A stretch of DNA of 64,000 bases, taken from contig CAMCBW010000009.1 in assembly GCA_945873105.1 (NCBI GenBank), forward strand, positions 1 to 64,000. Direction: 5' to 3'. The notes under the pieces were generated by a model. It had not been told where the DNA came from. It searched no databases and saw only the letters and a program-made list of their open reading frames with translations. Positions 1-8,094 of the stretch are shown piece by piece. Source of the DNA: Tangfeifania diversioriginum. GTDB taxonomy: Bacteria > Bacteroidota > Bacteroidia > Bacteroidales > Prolixibacteraceae. Numbering within the stretch: position 1 is the first letter of the stretch; every line of letters begins with the position of its first letter. The translations under genes were made by a program, and so were the position numbers.

Positions 1-258
1 GGCCGGATCTGTCCGCAGACCGCCATTGTATTCCCCAAATACCTCTATGGAGGTGCCATTGGGGGATCGGAAATCCTGGATGAAGTGGCAGAACAACAGC
101 GGCACTCGGCCGATGTAAAAACTATATTGGCCGGGGATATTTATGCGGCACTCGCGCAGAGAAAGCAGCGGCGTCAATCCATCATCCGCAACGAGGCGAT
201 GAAAAAAGCCATGGAGGAGCGGGACAAGGCGTTGAATGTTTATAAGCTCAATCAATAA
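1..258 (+). CDS. 4Fe-4S ferredoxin-like protein, C-terminal part (cut by window start)
   Basis: The reading frame is open from base 1 and ends in TAA at 256-258, giving 85 residues with no start in view. Near the beginning it reads ICPQTAIVFPKY, which resembles the final CP-x-x-A-I-x-x-P part of a bacterial 4Fe-4S ferredoxin binding motif. The rest is a charged helical tail rich in Arg, Lys and Glu. The upstream cysteines lie outside the window, so the number of clusters cannot be told. It precedes the radical SAM gene on the same strand, separated by a repeat element, and could donate electrons to it; that partnership is inference. Confidence 0.6.
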   Translation, partial: GRICPQTAIVFPKYLYGGAIGGSEILDEVAEQQRHSADVKTILAGDIYAALAQRKQRRQSIIRNEAMKKAMEERDKALNVYKLNQ

Positions 259-270
259 TCTCAGAAGCTG

Positions 271-509
271 TTTAAAAATATTACACAGAGTATTTATGAC
301 TCCTTGATGAAACTTATTATAGCTTTAAAATTGTTGCTTTGTGAAAAATTTTCAAGAGAAAAAATGAGGTCACAGAGAGAAAATCGCTTGCGATTTTCCA
401 ACTCTGTGATCTCCGGGGTTTCTCTAATGAAAATTCAAAATAGCAGAAATTTCTATTTGCGCTTTGTTCTCGATAAATAGTTAGATATTCTCTGTGTTAT
501 AAATTTAAA
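271..509. repeat. Non-coding element with terminal inverted repeats, copy A
   Basis: The ends of this 239-bp segment are imperfect inverted repeats of about 20 bp containing ACACAGAG (left, 271-293) and CTCTGTGT (right, 485-509). Inside, 366-413 forms a nested hairpin: a CACAGAG/CTCTGTG stem enclosing an inner stem around TCGCTTGCGA. No plausible gene lies in it. It fills almost all the space between the ferredoxin stop and the radical SAM start. A related copy lies at 4168-4481. The layout is that of a miniature inverted-repeat element, but no target-site duplication was established. Confidence 0.6.
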
Positions 510-544
510 CAGTCTATCAATTTTAAACTTCGAAATATAGATTT

Positions 545-1723
545 ATGTCGCTGCTCTCGAATTTTATGCATGCCGACCGCAAGGTCAAACGCAAATTCCT
601 CTGGAACATGGTTTGGAAGGGTTTCCTGGGTTTCCGGAAATTCAAACAACGGAAAGAGCGGGGTGAGCTTTTTCCGGCATTCCAGTTCATCTCGGTGACC
701 AACGATTGCAACCTGCGGTGCCAGGGATGCTGGGTAGCTGCCAGTGGGAAAAAGGAACATCTGGAGGTAGCGAAAATCCACCAGATCATCGAAGAGAGCA
801 AGAAACAGGGTTCCTACTTTTTTGGAATACTGGGCGGAGAGCCTTTGATATACAAGCAGTTGTTCGAGATTTTTGAAAAACATCCCGACTGCTATTTTCA
901 ACTCTTTACCAATGGCACCCTCTTCAACCAGGAGGTCGGACAAAGACTCCGGAAGGTGGCCAATGTAACCCCTTTGTTCAGCTTCGAGGGGGATGAGCAG
1001 GTGGCAGATATTCGACGTGGCGGACACAATATCTATTCCAAAACGATCAGGGCCATTGATAACTCCGTTGAAAACAAACTGATCACAGGGGTAGCCATCA
1101 GTGTCTGCAAATCGAACCTCGAAATGGCGCTATCCGAATCGTTTGTTCAAATGCTTCACGACAAAGGGGTGGTCTACCTCTGGTATTACATTTACCGGCC
1201 TGTCGGGGAGCACCCAAACTATGAACTGGCGCTGAGCCAGGAAGAGATCGCCAGACTCAGACAATTTTTGGTGGATGGCCGGACCAAATATCCGATGGTG
1301 CTGATCGACTCATACTGGCGGGAAGATGGGGAACCCTTCTGTCCGGCGGCAGAAGGATTGAGCCACCACATCAATGCATCGGGAAACATCGAACCCTGTC
1401 CGGTGATTCAGCTGGCCGGCGAAAATATAGCGGATGGAAACCTGAGGGAGGTCTACGAAAACTCTGAATTCCTGGGCGATTTCAGAAAGAGCATCCTTCA
1501 GAAAACCAAAGGGTGCGTGCTGATGGAAGATCCGGTCTGGTTGAAGGATTTTTCCGAAAAGCACCAGGCCTTGAATACCTCCCAGCGGATGAACATGCTG
1601 AAGGATTTTGAACTCGCTCCCATTGTTCCAAGCCATGGTTCATGCACTAATATTCCGGAAAAAAGCTGGATCTACCGCATGGCCAAGCGAATGGCATTTT
1701 TTGGAATGGGAGCCTATGGATGA
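545..1723 (+). CDS. Radical SAM protein with C-terminal SPASM-like cysteines
   Basis: This 392-residue protein carries the radical SAM signature CNLRCQGC (Cys55, Cys59, Cys62), which binds the 4Fe-4S cluster that cleaves S-adenosylmethionine. It is followed by GILGGEPL, the GGE motif that contacts SAM. Four further cysteines (266, 285, 324, 367) lie in a C-terminal region resembling a SPASM or twitch extension and may hold an auxiliary cluster. The ATG at 545 is the first in frame and lies 36 bp past the repeat element. The next gene, a prenyl synthase fusion, starts 16 bp downstream, so the two are probably one operon. By analogy with HpnH, which uses radical SAM chemistry on hopene, it may modify a terpenoid; the substrate is unknown. 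Confidence 0.8.
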   Translation: MSLLSNFMHADRKVKRKFLWNMVWKGFLGFRKFKQRKERGELFPAFQFISVTNDCNLRCQGCWVAASGKKEHLEVAKIHQIIEESKKQGSYFFGILGGEPLIYKQLFEIFEKHPDCYFQLFTNGTLFNQEVGQRLRKVANVTPLFSFEGDEQVADIRRGGHNIYSKTIRAIDNSVENKLITGVAISVCKSNLEMALSESFVQMLHDKGVVYLWYYIYRPVGEHPNYELALSQEEIARLRQFLVDGRTKYPMVLIDSYWREDGEPFCPAAEGLSHHINASGNIEPCPVIQLAGENIADGNLREVYENSEFLGDFRKSILQKTKGCVLMEDPVWLKDFSEKHQALNTSQRMNMLKDFELAPIVPSHGSCTNIPEKSWIYRMAKRMAFFGMGAYG

Positions 1724-1739
1724 CCAATAAAAATATTTT

Positions 1740-3323
1740 ATGACCAATACAGAATTATCATTGGAGGTGCCGGTTCACAAGGCGACCAGGGATGGTATCC
1801 GAAAAGAGGTGGAAGCCTGGTTTTCTGCAAAGAATATCATTCCCCCCGTTTCCTACGAGGCCATATCAGCTTTTGCCGATCAACTGTTGGCCGAAAAGGG
1901 GTGGAGCAGTAACCTGAAAGCCTTTGTGATGGTTTGCTGCGGCAATGCCATCTGGCGCGCCGTGGTTGGGGTGGTTCCCTACGACCGGAGAATTTTGTTG
2001 CTTCCGCACTGTCTGAAGAACAGCCGGTTGTGCCGGGGGCAGATGGATGAAATGGGTTTGTTGTGCGGGGAGTGCGGCAACTGCAATATTTCGGGTTTCC
2101 TGCGCGAAGCGGAGAACCTGGGTTATGTGGCCATCGTGACGGAAGGTACTGCCATCGCTGCCCGGTTGATCGAAAGCGGCAAGGTCGATGCGGTGGTGGG
2201 GGTAGGTTGCATGGAGGTGCTGCAGAAGATGTTTGCCTCCACCAGCAAATTCTCCATCCCCGGTATCGGGATACCGTTGCTCTCCTGCGGATGTGCTGAC
2301 ACCTCCGTCGACAACGAGTGGTTCAAGGAGGAGTTGTACAGCCTTACGGAAAATCCGGCCTTTCGTATTCTCAATTTGAACTACCTCCGGAACAAGACTG
2401 CCTCCATTTTCGGGGAGGAACAGCTGAAAAGGATCCTGGAACCTTCCGGAGATATGACAGAGCAATTGCTCTTTGAATCCATCCTCGCAGGGGGGAAACG
2501 GTTGCGTCCGCTTTTGACGCTGCTGGCCTATGAGGCTTTTTGTGAGCAGGTTGAAACTACCGTGCTAAACCGGCTGGCCCTCTCGATCGAATGTTTCCAC
2601 AAGGCCTCCCTGATCCACGACGACATCGAAGATGAGGACGAGATGCGCTATGGCAAGGAGACCCTGCATGCCCGTTACGGTATTCCGGTAGCCATCAACA
2701 TCGGGGATCTGCTGATAGGTGAAGGATACAGGCTGATCGCCGAAACCAATTTGCCGGCGACCACCATTCTTGAGTGCATCAAGGTGGTAGCCAATGGACA
2801 CCGGAAATTGTCTGTCGGTCAGGGGATCGAACTGATGGCATTGAAGAACAGAGAGATCCTCTCTTTGCAGGAGACCTTGAAAGTATTTGAATACAAGACC
2901 TCTACCGCCTTCAAAGTGTCGCTTTTGCTGGGTGCCACCGCCGGAGGCGCAGATCAGGAAACGCTTGCACTGCTGGATGAGTACAGCAGTGCCATTGGCA
3001 TTGCCTACCAGATCAGCGATGACCTCGATGATTTCAGCCATCCGGAGGGAGAATTTGAGCTGCTAAAACCCTCGGTTTTGGTATCCATGCTCTACGAAAA
3101 ATTGCCGGAGGCCGACAGGATCCTCTTTCAGCAGGAGCAATCCGGGGTTCAGTCCGAAACTTTGCATCAACTGATCGACCAATTTGAGATCCGTCAGATT
3201 GCCGAAGCATTGCTGAAAAGTTACATTCAGGAAGCCAAAGATTGTCTTGGCACATTTCAGAATATTGGTTTAAAAATGGCCTTGCATGAGATTCTGGGAA
3301 ACACTTTCAAAGCCTATTTATAG
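1740..3323 (+). CDS. DUF116 - trans-polyprenyl diphosphate synthase fusion
   Basis: This 527-residue protein has two parts. Residues 1 to about 215 resemble DUF116 and are cysteine-rich (Cys66, 67, 91, 98, then 109, 112 and 115 in CGECGNC), suggesting a metal or Fe-S site. Residues from about 235 to the end are a trans-isoprenyl diphosphate synthase with GGKRLRP, the first Asp-rich motif DDIED (294-298) and the second motif DDLDD (427-431). These bind the magnesium-diphosphate of allylic substrate and IPP. The residues four and five before DDIED are Ser and Ala rather than aromatic, which in characterised enzymes goes with products of C20 or longer; this is inference. Its 3' end overlaps the next gene by 38 bp. 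Confidence 0.85.
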   Translation: MTNTELSLEVPVHKATRDGIRKEVEAWFSAKNIIPPVSYEAISAFADQLLAEKGWSSNLKAFVMVCCGNAIWRAVVGVVPYDRRILLLPHCLKNSRLCRGQMDEMGLLCGECGNCNISGFLREAENLGYVAIVTEGTAIAARLIESGKVDAVVGVGCMEVLQKMFASTSKFSIPGIGIPLLSCGCADTSVDNEWFKEELYSLTENPAFRILNLNYLRNKTASIFGEEQLKRILEPSGDMTEQLLFESILAGGKRLRPLLTLLAYEAFCEQVETTVLNRLALSIECFHKASLIHDDIEDEDEMRYGKETLHARYGIPVAINIGDLLIGEGYRLIAETNLPATTILECIKVVANGHRKLSVGQGIELMALKNREILSLQETLKVFEYKTSTAFKVSLLLGATAGGADQETLALLDEYSSAIGIAYQISDDLDDFSHPEGEFELLKPSVLVSMLYEKLPEADRILFQQEQSGVQSETLHQLIDQFEIRQIAEALLKSYIQEAKDCLGTFQNIGLKMALHEILGNTFKAYL

Positions 3324-4164
3324 GTTCGCCGGAGCGAAACAGCTGGATATATTCCGGGAGAACTCACTGGAGACTGTACTGGGTAACTCTGTCAGGATGC
3401 TTGACCCTGAGACGCTGGAGGAGATGAAGGCTTACGTACGAGGTCAGCAAACTGCTTGCGGGGGATTTGCCGACAGGGGAGGAAAGTGCGATCTCTACTA
3501 TTCCCTGTTTGGACTTTTTGTATCGGAGGCACTTGGAATGCACGAAGTTTTACCTTCCCTGAAACGATACATCCGGGAGGTCTCCCAGACCGGTCAACTG
3601 GAGGGCATTCATTGGCATTGCGCAGTCATATTGTACGCGAAGCTCTTTGGCGTCGGGGCGCTTCCGCCAACTTTGCGCCAAAGGCCAAAAGCAATTGGCG
3701 ACTCCGATTGGAGCAGGCGATCCTCCTATTCGCTCTTTATCAACCTGCTGACCTTCTATTATACGGAGGACTATTACCGGCTCTACCAAACGCAGCGGGA
3801 GTTGAGGAAAATCAAGCCGGAGGCAGAAATGCCCTGTCCGGTAACGGCAGCCAACCTGGTGCTTCAGCACAGCTTTGGGATAAAAACCAATATGCTTGCC
3901 GACAAGCTGATCTCCTTTTACCGGAACGATGGCAGTTTTTCAGCTGTAAAGAATGCACCAATAGGAGACTTGTTATCCACCGGTGTGGCTCTCTATGCAA
4001 TGAAATTCATCCGCCATGATCTGCGCATCCTAAAACCGGATTGCCTGGAGTTTGTGGATTCGCTCTATTCGGAGGGGGGATTTTGTGCAACCATTCTGGA
4101 TCCCGGGACGGATGTGGAATACACCTTTTATGGACTGCTGGCGCTGGGGGCACTCGCGGAATAG
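3286..4164 (+). CDS. Single-barrel prenyltransferase/squalene-oxidase-repeat protein
   Basis: This 292-residue protein shows at least three repeats of the alpha/alpha-barrel kind found in protein prenyltransferase beta subunits and terpene cyclases: CGGFADRGGKCDLYYSLFGL near residue 60, GSFSAVKNAPIGDLLSTG near 225, and GGFCATILDPGTDVEYTFYG near 265. No signal peptide is seen. No DXDD motif is seen, so it is unlikely to be a class II cyclase alone. It overlaps the prenyl synthase gene by 38 bp, implying translational coupling. It may be a partner subunit of the cyclase or a prenyl-binding enzyme; its activity is not known. The start at 3286 is the first ATG in frame. Confidence 0.65.
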   Translation: MRFWETLSKPIYRFAGAKQLDIFRENSLETVLGNSVRMLDPETLEEMKAYVRGQQTACGGFADRGGKCDLYYSLFGLFVSEALGMHEVLPSLKRYIREVSQTGQLEGIHWHCAVILYAKLFGVGALPPTLRQRPKAIGDSDWSRRSSYSLFINLLTFYYTEDYYRLYQTQRELRKIKPEAEMPCPVTAANLVLQHSFGIKTNMLADKLISFYRNDGSFSAVKNAPIGDLLSTGVALYAMKFIRHDLRILKPDCLEFVDSLYSEGGFCATILDPGTDVEYTFYGLLALGALAE

Positions 4165-4167
4165 AAG

Positions 4168-4481
4168 AAAAAATATAACACAGAGTATAGATACATATTA
4201 TCGTGATCTTCGTTGTGATTATCATTAGCGTAGGAGAGGAAAAGGTATAGAGGAAAAAGGAGGTACACAGAGTCAATAAGTCGCAAGCGATTTATTTCAC
4301 ATTGGGCATGGTTTTTCTCTATTTTTTTTGGCAGTGAACTCTTTGAATCTGGGGGAATAATTCAATGATTAACACTACAATAATAAAGTTGTATTTTTTC
4401 TTTGCGTTCTTGGCGTCTCTGCGCGAGACTATTGACAAATTAAGATACGGAGATGCATTATTCTCTGTGTAATTTTTTATA
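4168..4481. repeat. Non-coding element with terminal inverted repeats, copy B
   Basis: This 314-bp element is related to 271-509. Its left end (4168-4188, containing ACACAGAG) is an inverted repeat of its right end (4458-4481, containing CTCTGTGT). It holds an inner hairpin around TCGCAAGCGA near 4280 preceded by CACAGAG, as in copy A. The segment 4391-4428 (TTTCTTTGCG...GCGCGAGAC) also recurs at 53384-53424. It begins 3 bp after the stop of the barrel protein and ends 4 bp before the ATG at 4486. No coding sequence is seen. Confidence 0.6.
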
Positions 4482-4485
4482 CTGT

Positions 4486-6291
4486 ATGGACCAGAAAATA
4501 TTGCATAATAGATACAAGGAATTGACTGCCATTTTGCTGCAAAAGCAAAACGCGCAAGGGTTCTGGGAGGGAAGGCTCTCCTCCAGTGCCCTTTCTACTG
4601 CCATTGGCATCGTTACCCTGAAAATCGGGGGAAGGAGTGTGGAGGATGCACAAATTCAGTTGGGTTACCAATGGCTTTCAGAAAATATCAACAACGATGG
4701 CGGTTTCGGGGATACTTCAGCAAGTAAGAGCAACGTCAGTACCAGCCTGATCTGCTATGCGGCCATCTATTATTGCCAGCTTCCCGGTAGGGGAGAGGAG
4801 TTGTTGAGGGCCATTGAAACTTACCTGAGAGCAAAAAAAATTACCCTGTCTGCAGAACAAATAACCTCGACCATCCTGGATTTCTATGGGAAAGATTACA
4901 CTTTTTCCGTCCCAATCCTCTCCTTGCTGATTATTTGCGGGGTACTGCCAACAGAAGCGATCAGCCATGTTCCACAGCTTCCGTTCGAACTCTCGCTCTT
5001 GCCCCAGACCCTCTACCGTTTCTTCAACCTGCAGGTGGTGAGTTACGCCATTCCGGCATTGATCGGGGTGGGAATTTTTATCCATACGAGAAAGAAACCA
5101 AAAATTGGTGCTGCAAAATTTTTGAGGAATAGATTTGTCGATCCTGCCATAGTTAGGTTAAACTCGTTGATGCCGGAAAGCGGAGGCTTTTTGGAGGCCA
5201 TTCCACTCACCGGCTTCGTTGCGATGTGTTTGATTGCAAGCGGAAAAGCAGAAAATGTGGTGGTAAATAAAGGGATCCGGTTTCTTGAAAACCAGCAGCG
5301 GGAGGATGGCTCCTGGCCAATCGATACCAACCTGTCGACCTGGGTGACCACCCTCAGCGTGAAGGCGCTTGGACCGCAATTGACTTCGGTCATCCCGGAA
5401 GGAAAGCTAACCCAATTAAAAAAGCACCTTCTCTCCATCCAGTACAAGGAGCAGCATCCCTTCAACGGGGCAAAACCCGGGGGGTGGGGATGGACCAGCT
5501 TTTCAGGATCGGTGCCGGATGCCGATGATACGCCGGGAGCGATCCTGGCACTGCTGGAAATGTACGATGGGAGCAAAGAGCTGAATGACGCGGTGATCGC
5601 CGGCTGCAGTTGGCTGATTGATATACAAAATTCTGATGGTGGATTTCCTACTTTCTGCAAGGGATGGGGAAAATTGCCCTTCGACAGCAGTTGTGCAGAT
5701 TTAACCGGTCATGCCTTGCTGGCTTTTATAAGTACCCTGGATAAGCTAAATGGCAAATTACCAGACCACTTGCGCAGCAGAATCCTGAAAAGTACCGATC
5801 AGGCAATTGCCTATTTGCAGAAACACCAGTCGCCGGATGGTCACTGGCTTCCGCTGTGGTTCGGCAATCAGCAGACAGATGGGTACAAAAATCCGGTCTA
5901 CGGAACCGCGAGGGTCTCTGTCTATCTATCAGATTGCCTTACCAGGAAACCTGTAAAGGGGGAGTTGGAAGAAAAACTAATTGCCATGAAAACGCTGGCC
6001 CAGGAATTCCTGCTGTTGCAGCAAAATGAGGATGGCAGCTGGGGTGGAACCAAGAACATCCCGGGCACTGCAGAGGAGACCTCCCTGGCAATTTCTGCCT
6101 TGATTGGCAGGGATAAAAAGGTATGCGAAAAGGCTTTTTCCTGGCTGGAAAAAAATGCCGACATCCAATGTTTGCCTTCCAGTCCGATAGGCCTTTATTT
6201 TGCAGCCCTTTGGTACGACGAGCAAATGTATCCTTTGGTCTTTTATGCAGAAGCACTCAGGAGATGCCTTACTTTGAAGCCTGCATTTTGA
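4486..6291 (+). CDS. Class II terpene cyclase, squalene-hopene cyclase family
   Basis: This 601-residue protein matches the two-barrel architecture and length of squalene-hopene cyclases. It has the catalytic DXDDT motif as DADDT (345-349), whose middle Asp protonates a terminal double bond. Several QW-type repeats are visible: QNAQGFW (21-27), QREDGSW, QNSDGGF, QSPDGHW and QNEDGSW. The family is usually membrane-associated, and a hydrophobic stretch follows about residue 160. An in-frame ATG exists at 4453, but those first codons fall inside the right end of the repeat element, so 4486 is preferred. No squalene synthase is in the window, so the substrate (squalene or a linear polyprenyl diphosphate from the neighbouring synthase) is open. 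The 3' end overlaps the convergent peroxiredoxin gene by 23 bp. Confidence 0.85.
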   Translation: MDQKILHNRYKELTAILLQKQNAQGFWEGRLSSSALSTAIGIVTLKIGGRSVEDAQIQLGYQWLSENINNDGGFGDTSASKSNVSTSLICYAAIYYCQLPGRGEELLRAIETYLRAKKITLSAEQITSTILDFYGKDYTFSVPILSLLIICGVLPTEAISHVPQLPFELSLLPQTLYRFFNLQVVSYAIPALIGVGIFIHTRKKPKIGAAKFLRNRFVDPAIVRLNSLMPESGGFLEAIPLTGFVAMCLIASGKAENVVVNKGIRFLENQQREDGSWPIDTNLSTWVTTLSVKALGPQLTSVIPEGKLTQLKKHLLSIQYKEQHPFNGAKPGGWGWTSFSGSVPDADDTPGAILALLEMYDGSKELNDAVIAGCSWLIDIQNSDGGFPTFCKGWGKLPFDSSCADLTGHALLAFISTLDKLNGKLPDHLRSRILKSTDQAIAYLQKHQSPDGHWLPLWFGNQQTDGYKNPVYGTARVSVYLSDCLTRKPVKGELEEKLIAMKTLAQEFLLLQQNEDGSWGGTKNIPGTAEETSLAISALIGRDKKVCEKAFSWLEKNADIQCLPSSPIGLYFAALWYDEQMYPLVFYAEALRRCLTLKPAF

Positions 6292-6844
6292 TAAAATTCA
6301 GCACCTCTTCTGCATCTTTTTCCGCATTGACTGACTCATTTTTGTAGATGATTTTCTTGTCCTTCCCAACTACAAAGGTCCACCGTTTTGCTGAAACTCC
6401 GCGTACCAGTTCATGTTCAGTACCCCCAACGGTGCGCTTGATAGCACCTCCGGCACCGGCCGGAACTCCAAACGCTTTGGCGATTTCGCCCTTTTCATCG
6501 GAAAGAAGCGTGAAGTTTAGGTTTTCGGCCTGTTTGAAAAGCTTGAGGTTTTCAACTTTGTCGCCACTTACACCCACCACCACCACTCCGGCTGATTGAA
6601 GGGTTTCTCTGCTGTCGCGGTAGGCACAGGCTTGTTTGGTGCATCCACCGGTCATTGCAGCAGGATAAAAGTAAACAACGATATAATCCTTGCCAAGATA
6701 TTTGCTCATCTTCCATGTCGAACCATCGTCGGCAGTGGCTTTAAAGTCTGGTGCCTTTTCCCCGACTGAAACTCCTTGCTGACCAACAGCCGAAAATGAA
6801 ACGTACAATGAGAGAACCAAGGCGCTTAAGAGTAATTTTTTCAT
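6269..6844 (-). CDS. Exported peroxiredoxin, BCP/AhpC-TSA type
   Basis: This 191-residue protein has an N-terminal signal peptide (MKKLLLSALVLSLYVSFSA, cleavage near residue 21) followed by a thioredoxin-fold peroxiredoxin. The active-site region YFYPAAMTGGCTKQAC places the peroxidatic Cys at 68 and a second Cys at 73, the spacing of atypical 2-Cys BCP-type enzymes. It would reduce peroxides in the periplasm using a thiol donor. Most BCP proteins are cytoplasmic, so export is notable. Its stop lies inside the 3' end of the terpene cyclase gene on the other strand. Confidence 0.88.
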   Translation of the reverse strand: MKKLLLSALVLSLYVSFSAVGQQGVSVGEKAPDFKATADDGSTWKMSKYLGKDYIVVYFYPAAMTGGCTKQACAYRDSRETLQSAGVVVVGVSGDKVENLKLFKQAENLNFTLLSDEKGEIAKAFGVPAGAGGAIKRTVGGTEHELVRGVSAKRWTFVVGKDKKIIYKNESVNAEKDAEEVLNFIKMQASK

Positions 6845-6938
6845 GGGTTAAATATTGTATTGATCTGTAAACGATAATGTTCACGCATTGGGTATACGTT
6901 ATTGTTACCCATCAGTTTCAATCTTCGAGACTTAATGA

Positions 6939-7274
6939 CTAATTGATAGATCTCAAGTTGGTTAACGCATCCGGGACAAACTGTAGAATATTCCCAATCG
7001 TAGCACACTGTTCCAGTTCGCTGCAATCGCCGCAGGTATTGAATCCTTTGGATCTGGCACATTTCCGAATTTCACATTCGGAACAATGGCTGAATTTTAC
7101 CCCCTCTTCCCGGCAACCGGTGCAGTTGATCATATCGGGCATGATCTCCGCACTGAACTGAATACTCCAGCTTTCGGCTGTTTTGACCCGCAACTCCTGA
7201 TCATTGGCGATGGTCGCTTTTCTGGCATCACAAGTGGCGCAGTCGATTCCGCAACAGGCTACATATTTTTCCAT
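6939..7274 (-). CDS. DUF3795 domain protein, cysteine-rich
   Basis: This 111-residue cytoplasmic protein begins MEKYVACCGIDCATCDARKAT, the usual opening of DUF3795, and contains eleven or more cysteines in CxxC-like groups (INCTGC, HCSECEIRKC, CGDCSELEQC). Small proteins of this family are thought to bind zinc, but no function is established. It is followed on the same strand by the peroxiredoxin, 94 bp away. No regulatory site stood out. Confidence 0.8.
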   Translation of the reverse strand: MEKYVACCGIDCATCDARKATIANDQELRVKTAESWSIQFSAEIMPDMINCTGCREEGVKFSHCSECEIRKCARSKGFNTCGDCSELEQCATIGNILQFVPDALTNLRSIN

Positions 7275-7340
7275 AATTGTGTAATTTTAGTAATTAAAAA
7301 TACGAAGCATATACCTATTATGCAAAACAAATTCTAACAG

Positions 7341-7997
7341 ATGAGAAAGATCATTTTTACACTATTTTTTGCTTTGGCTTTGATGGCAACGCAGGCACAG
7401 ACGGAAGTGGTTCCTCCCAAGGTATCCACGGAGCCTGAAAAGATCCAGACACTTTTTAGTTCGCCTGTAAAGGTGGGTTGGTGGCTATCGCCGGATTTCG
7501 GATGGACGAGACTGGATGGCAGGGATGCTTGCATAAGTGGCATGAGCGGCGGCGTCATTCTAAATCATAACGTATCTATTGGACTGGCCTTTTACGGGGT
7601 CATGAATACGCAAAACTTTGGTTATACAGGAATCAGTGACCTGGAAGATCTTTATCTCTATGCGGGTTATGGTGGTTTGAAGCTGGAATACCGGTTGCAA
7701 CCCTTGAAAAAGATCCATATAGCTTTTCCGCTACTGGTAGGTGGGGGAGGAGTCTCCTACAGTAGCTGGAGTAGCGAGTGGAGCAGCAGTGATTACCATC
7801 ATGGTTCTAGTTACGCTGAAGACACTTTCTTTGCTTTCGAACCCGGAGTTAATGTTGGTTTTAACCTGTTCAGATTCATGCGTTTTGATACCGGGGTAAG
7901 TTACCGGTTTGCCTCGGCTATTGAGTTGCCTCAGACCAGCAGCAACCTGATGAATGGGTTTAATTTGAATTTCTCGTTGAAATTTGGGAAGTTCTGA
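7341..7997 (+). CDS. Secreted protein of unknown function, probable outer-membrane beta-barrel
   Basis: This 218-residue protein has a clear signal peptide (MRKIIFTLFFALALMATQAQ). The mature part alternates aromatic and polar residues in amphipathic strands and ends in FNLNFSLKFGKF, a terminal Phe pattern typical of outer-membrane barrels. A serine- and glycine-rich loop lies near residue 150 (SYSSWSSEWSSSDYHHGSS). I do not recognise a named family. It is divergent from the DUF3795 gene and stands alone. Confidence 0.6.
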   Translation: MRKIIFTLFFALALMATQAQTEVVPPKVSTEPEKIQTLFSSPVKVGWWLSPDFGWTRLDGRDACISGMSGGVILNHNVSIGLAFYGVMNTQNFGYTGISDLEDLYLYAGYGGLKLEYRLQPLKKIHIAFPLLVGGGGVSYSSWSSEWSSSDYHHGSSYAEDTFFAFEPGVNVGFNLFRFMRFDTGVSYRFASAIELPQTSSNLMNGFNLNFSLKFGKF

Positions 7998-8017
7998 TAT
8001 AGATGGTGTCAATTGTG

Positions 8018-8049
8018 TCGCGCAAAGCACGCAAAGTTACGCAAGGAAA
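8018..8049. repeat. CGCAAAG-word array, single arm
   Basis: Three copies of a CGCAAAG-like word spaced about 10 bp (GCGCAAAGCACGCAAAG, then ACGCAAGG) lie between the barrel gene and the FISUMP lipoprotein gene. The right arm near 8058-8076 is degenerate. The word is the same as in the fuller array at 55585-55669. Confidence 0.45.
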
Positions 8050-8094
8050 TCTGTTGTTCCTTTGGTAACTTGGTGAGAAACTACTGGATTACCG

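Noticed and set aside
4453-4485. Upstream start of the terpene cyclase
   Set aside because: The first codons fall in the right terminal repeat of the element at 4168-4481, so the ATG at 4486 is more likely.
5043-5660. 205-residue open frame antisense to the terpene cyclase
   Set aside because: No family features, and the plus strand clearly encodes the cyclase repeats and DADDT motif.
545-6291. A standard hopanoid cluster
   Set aside because: No squalene synthase or hpnCDE genes are visible, the radical SAM protein has a different cysteine pattern from HpnH, and DUF116 and single-barrel proteins are not usual hopanoid genes.
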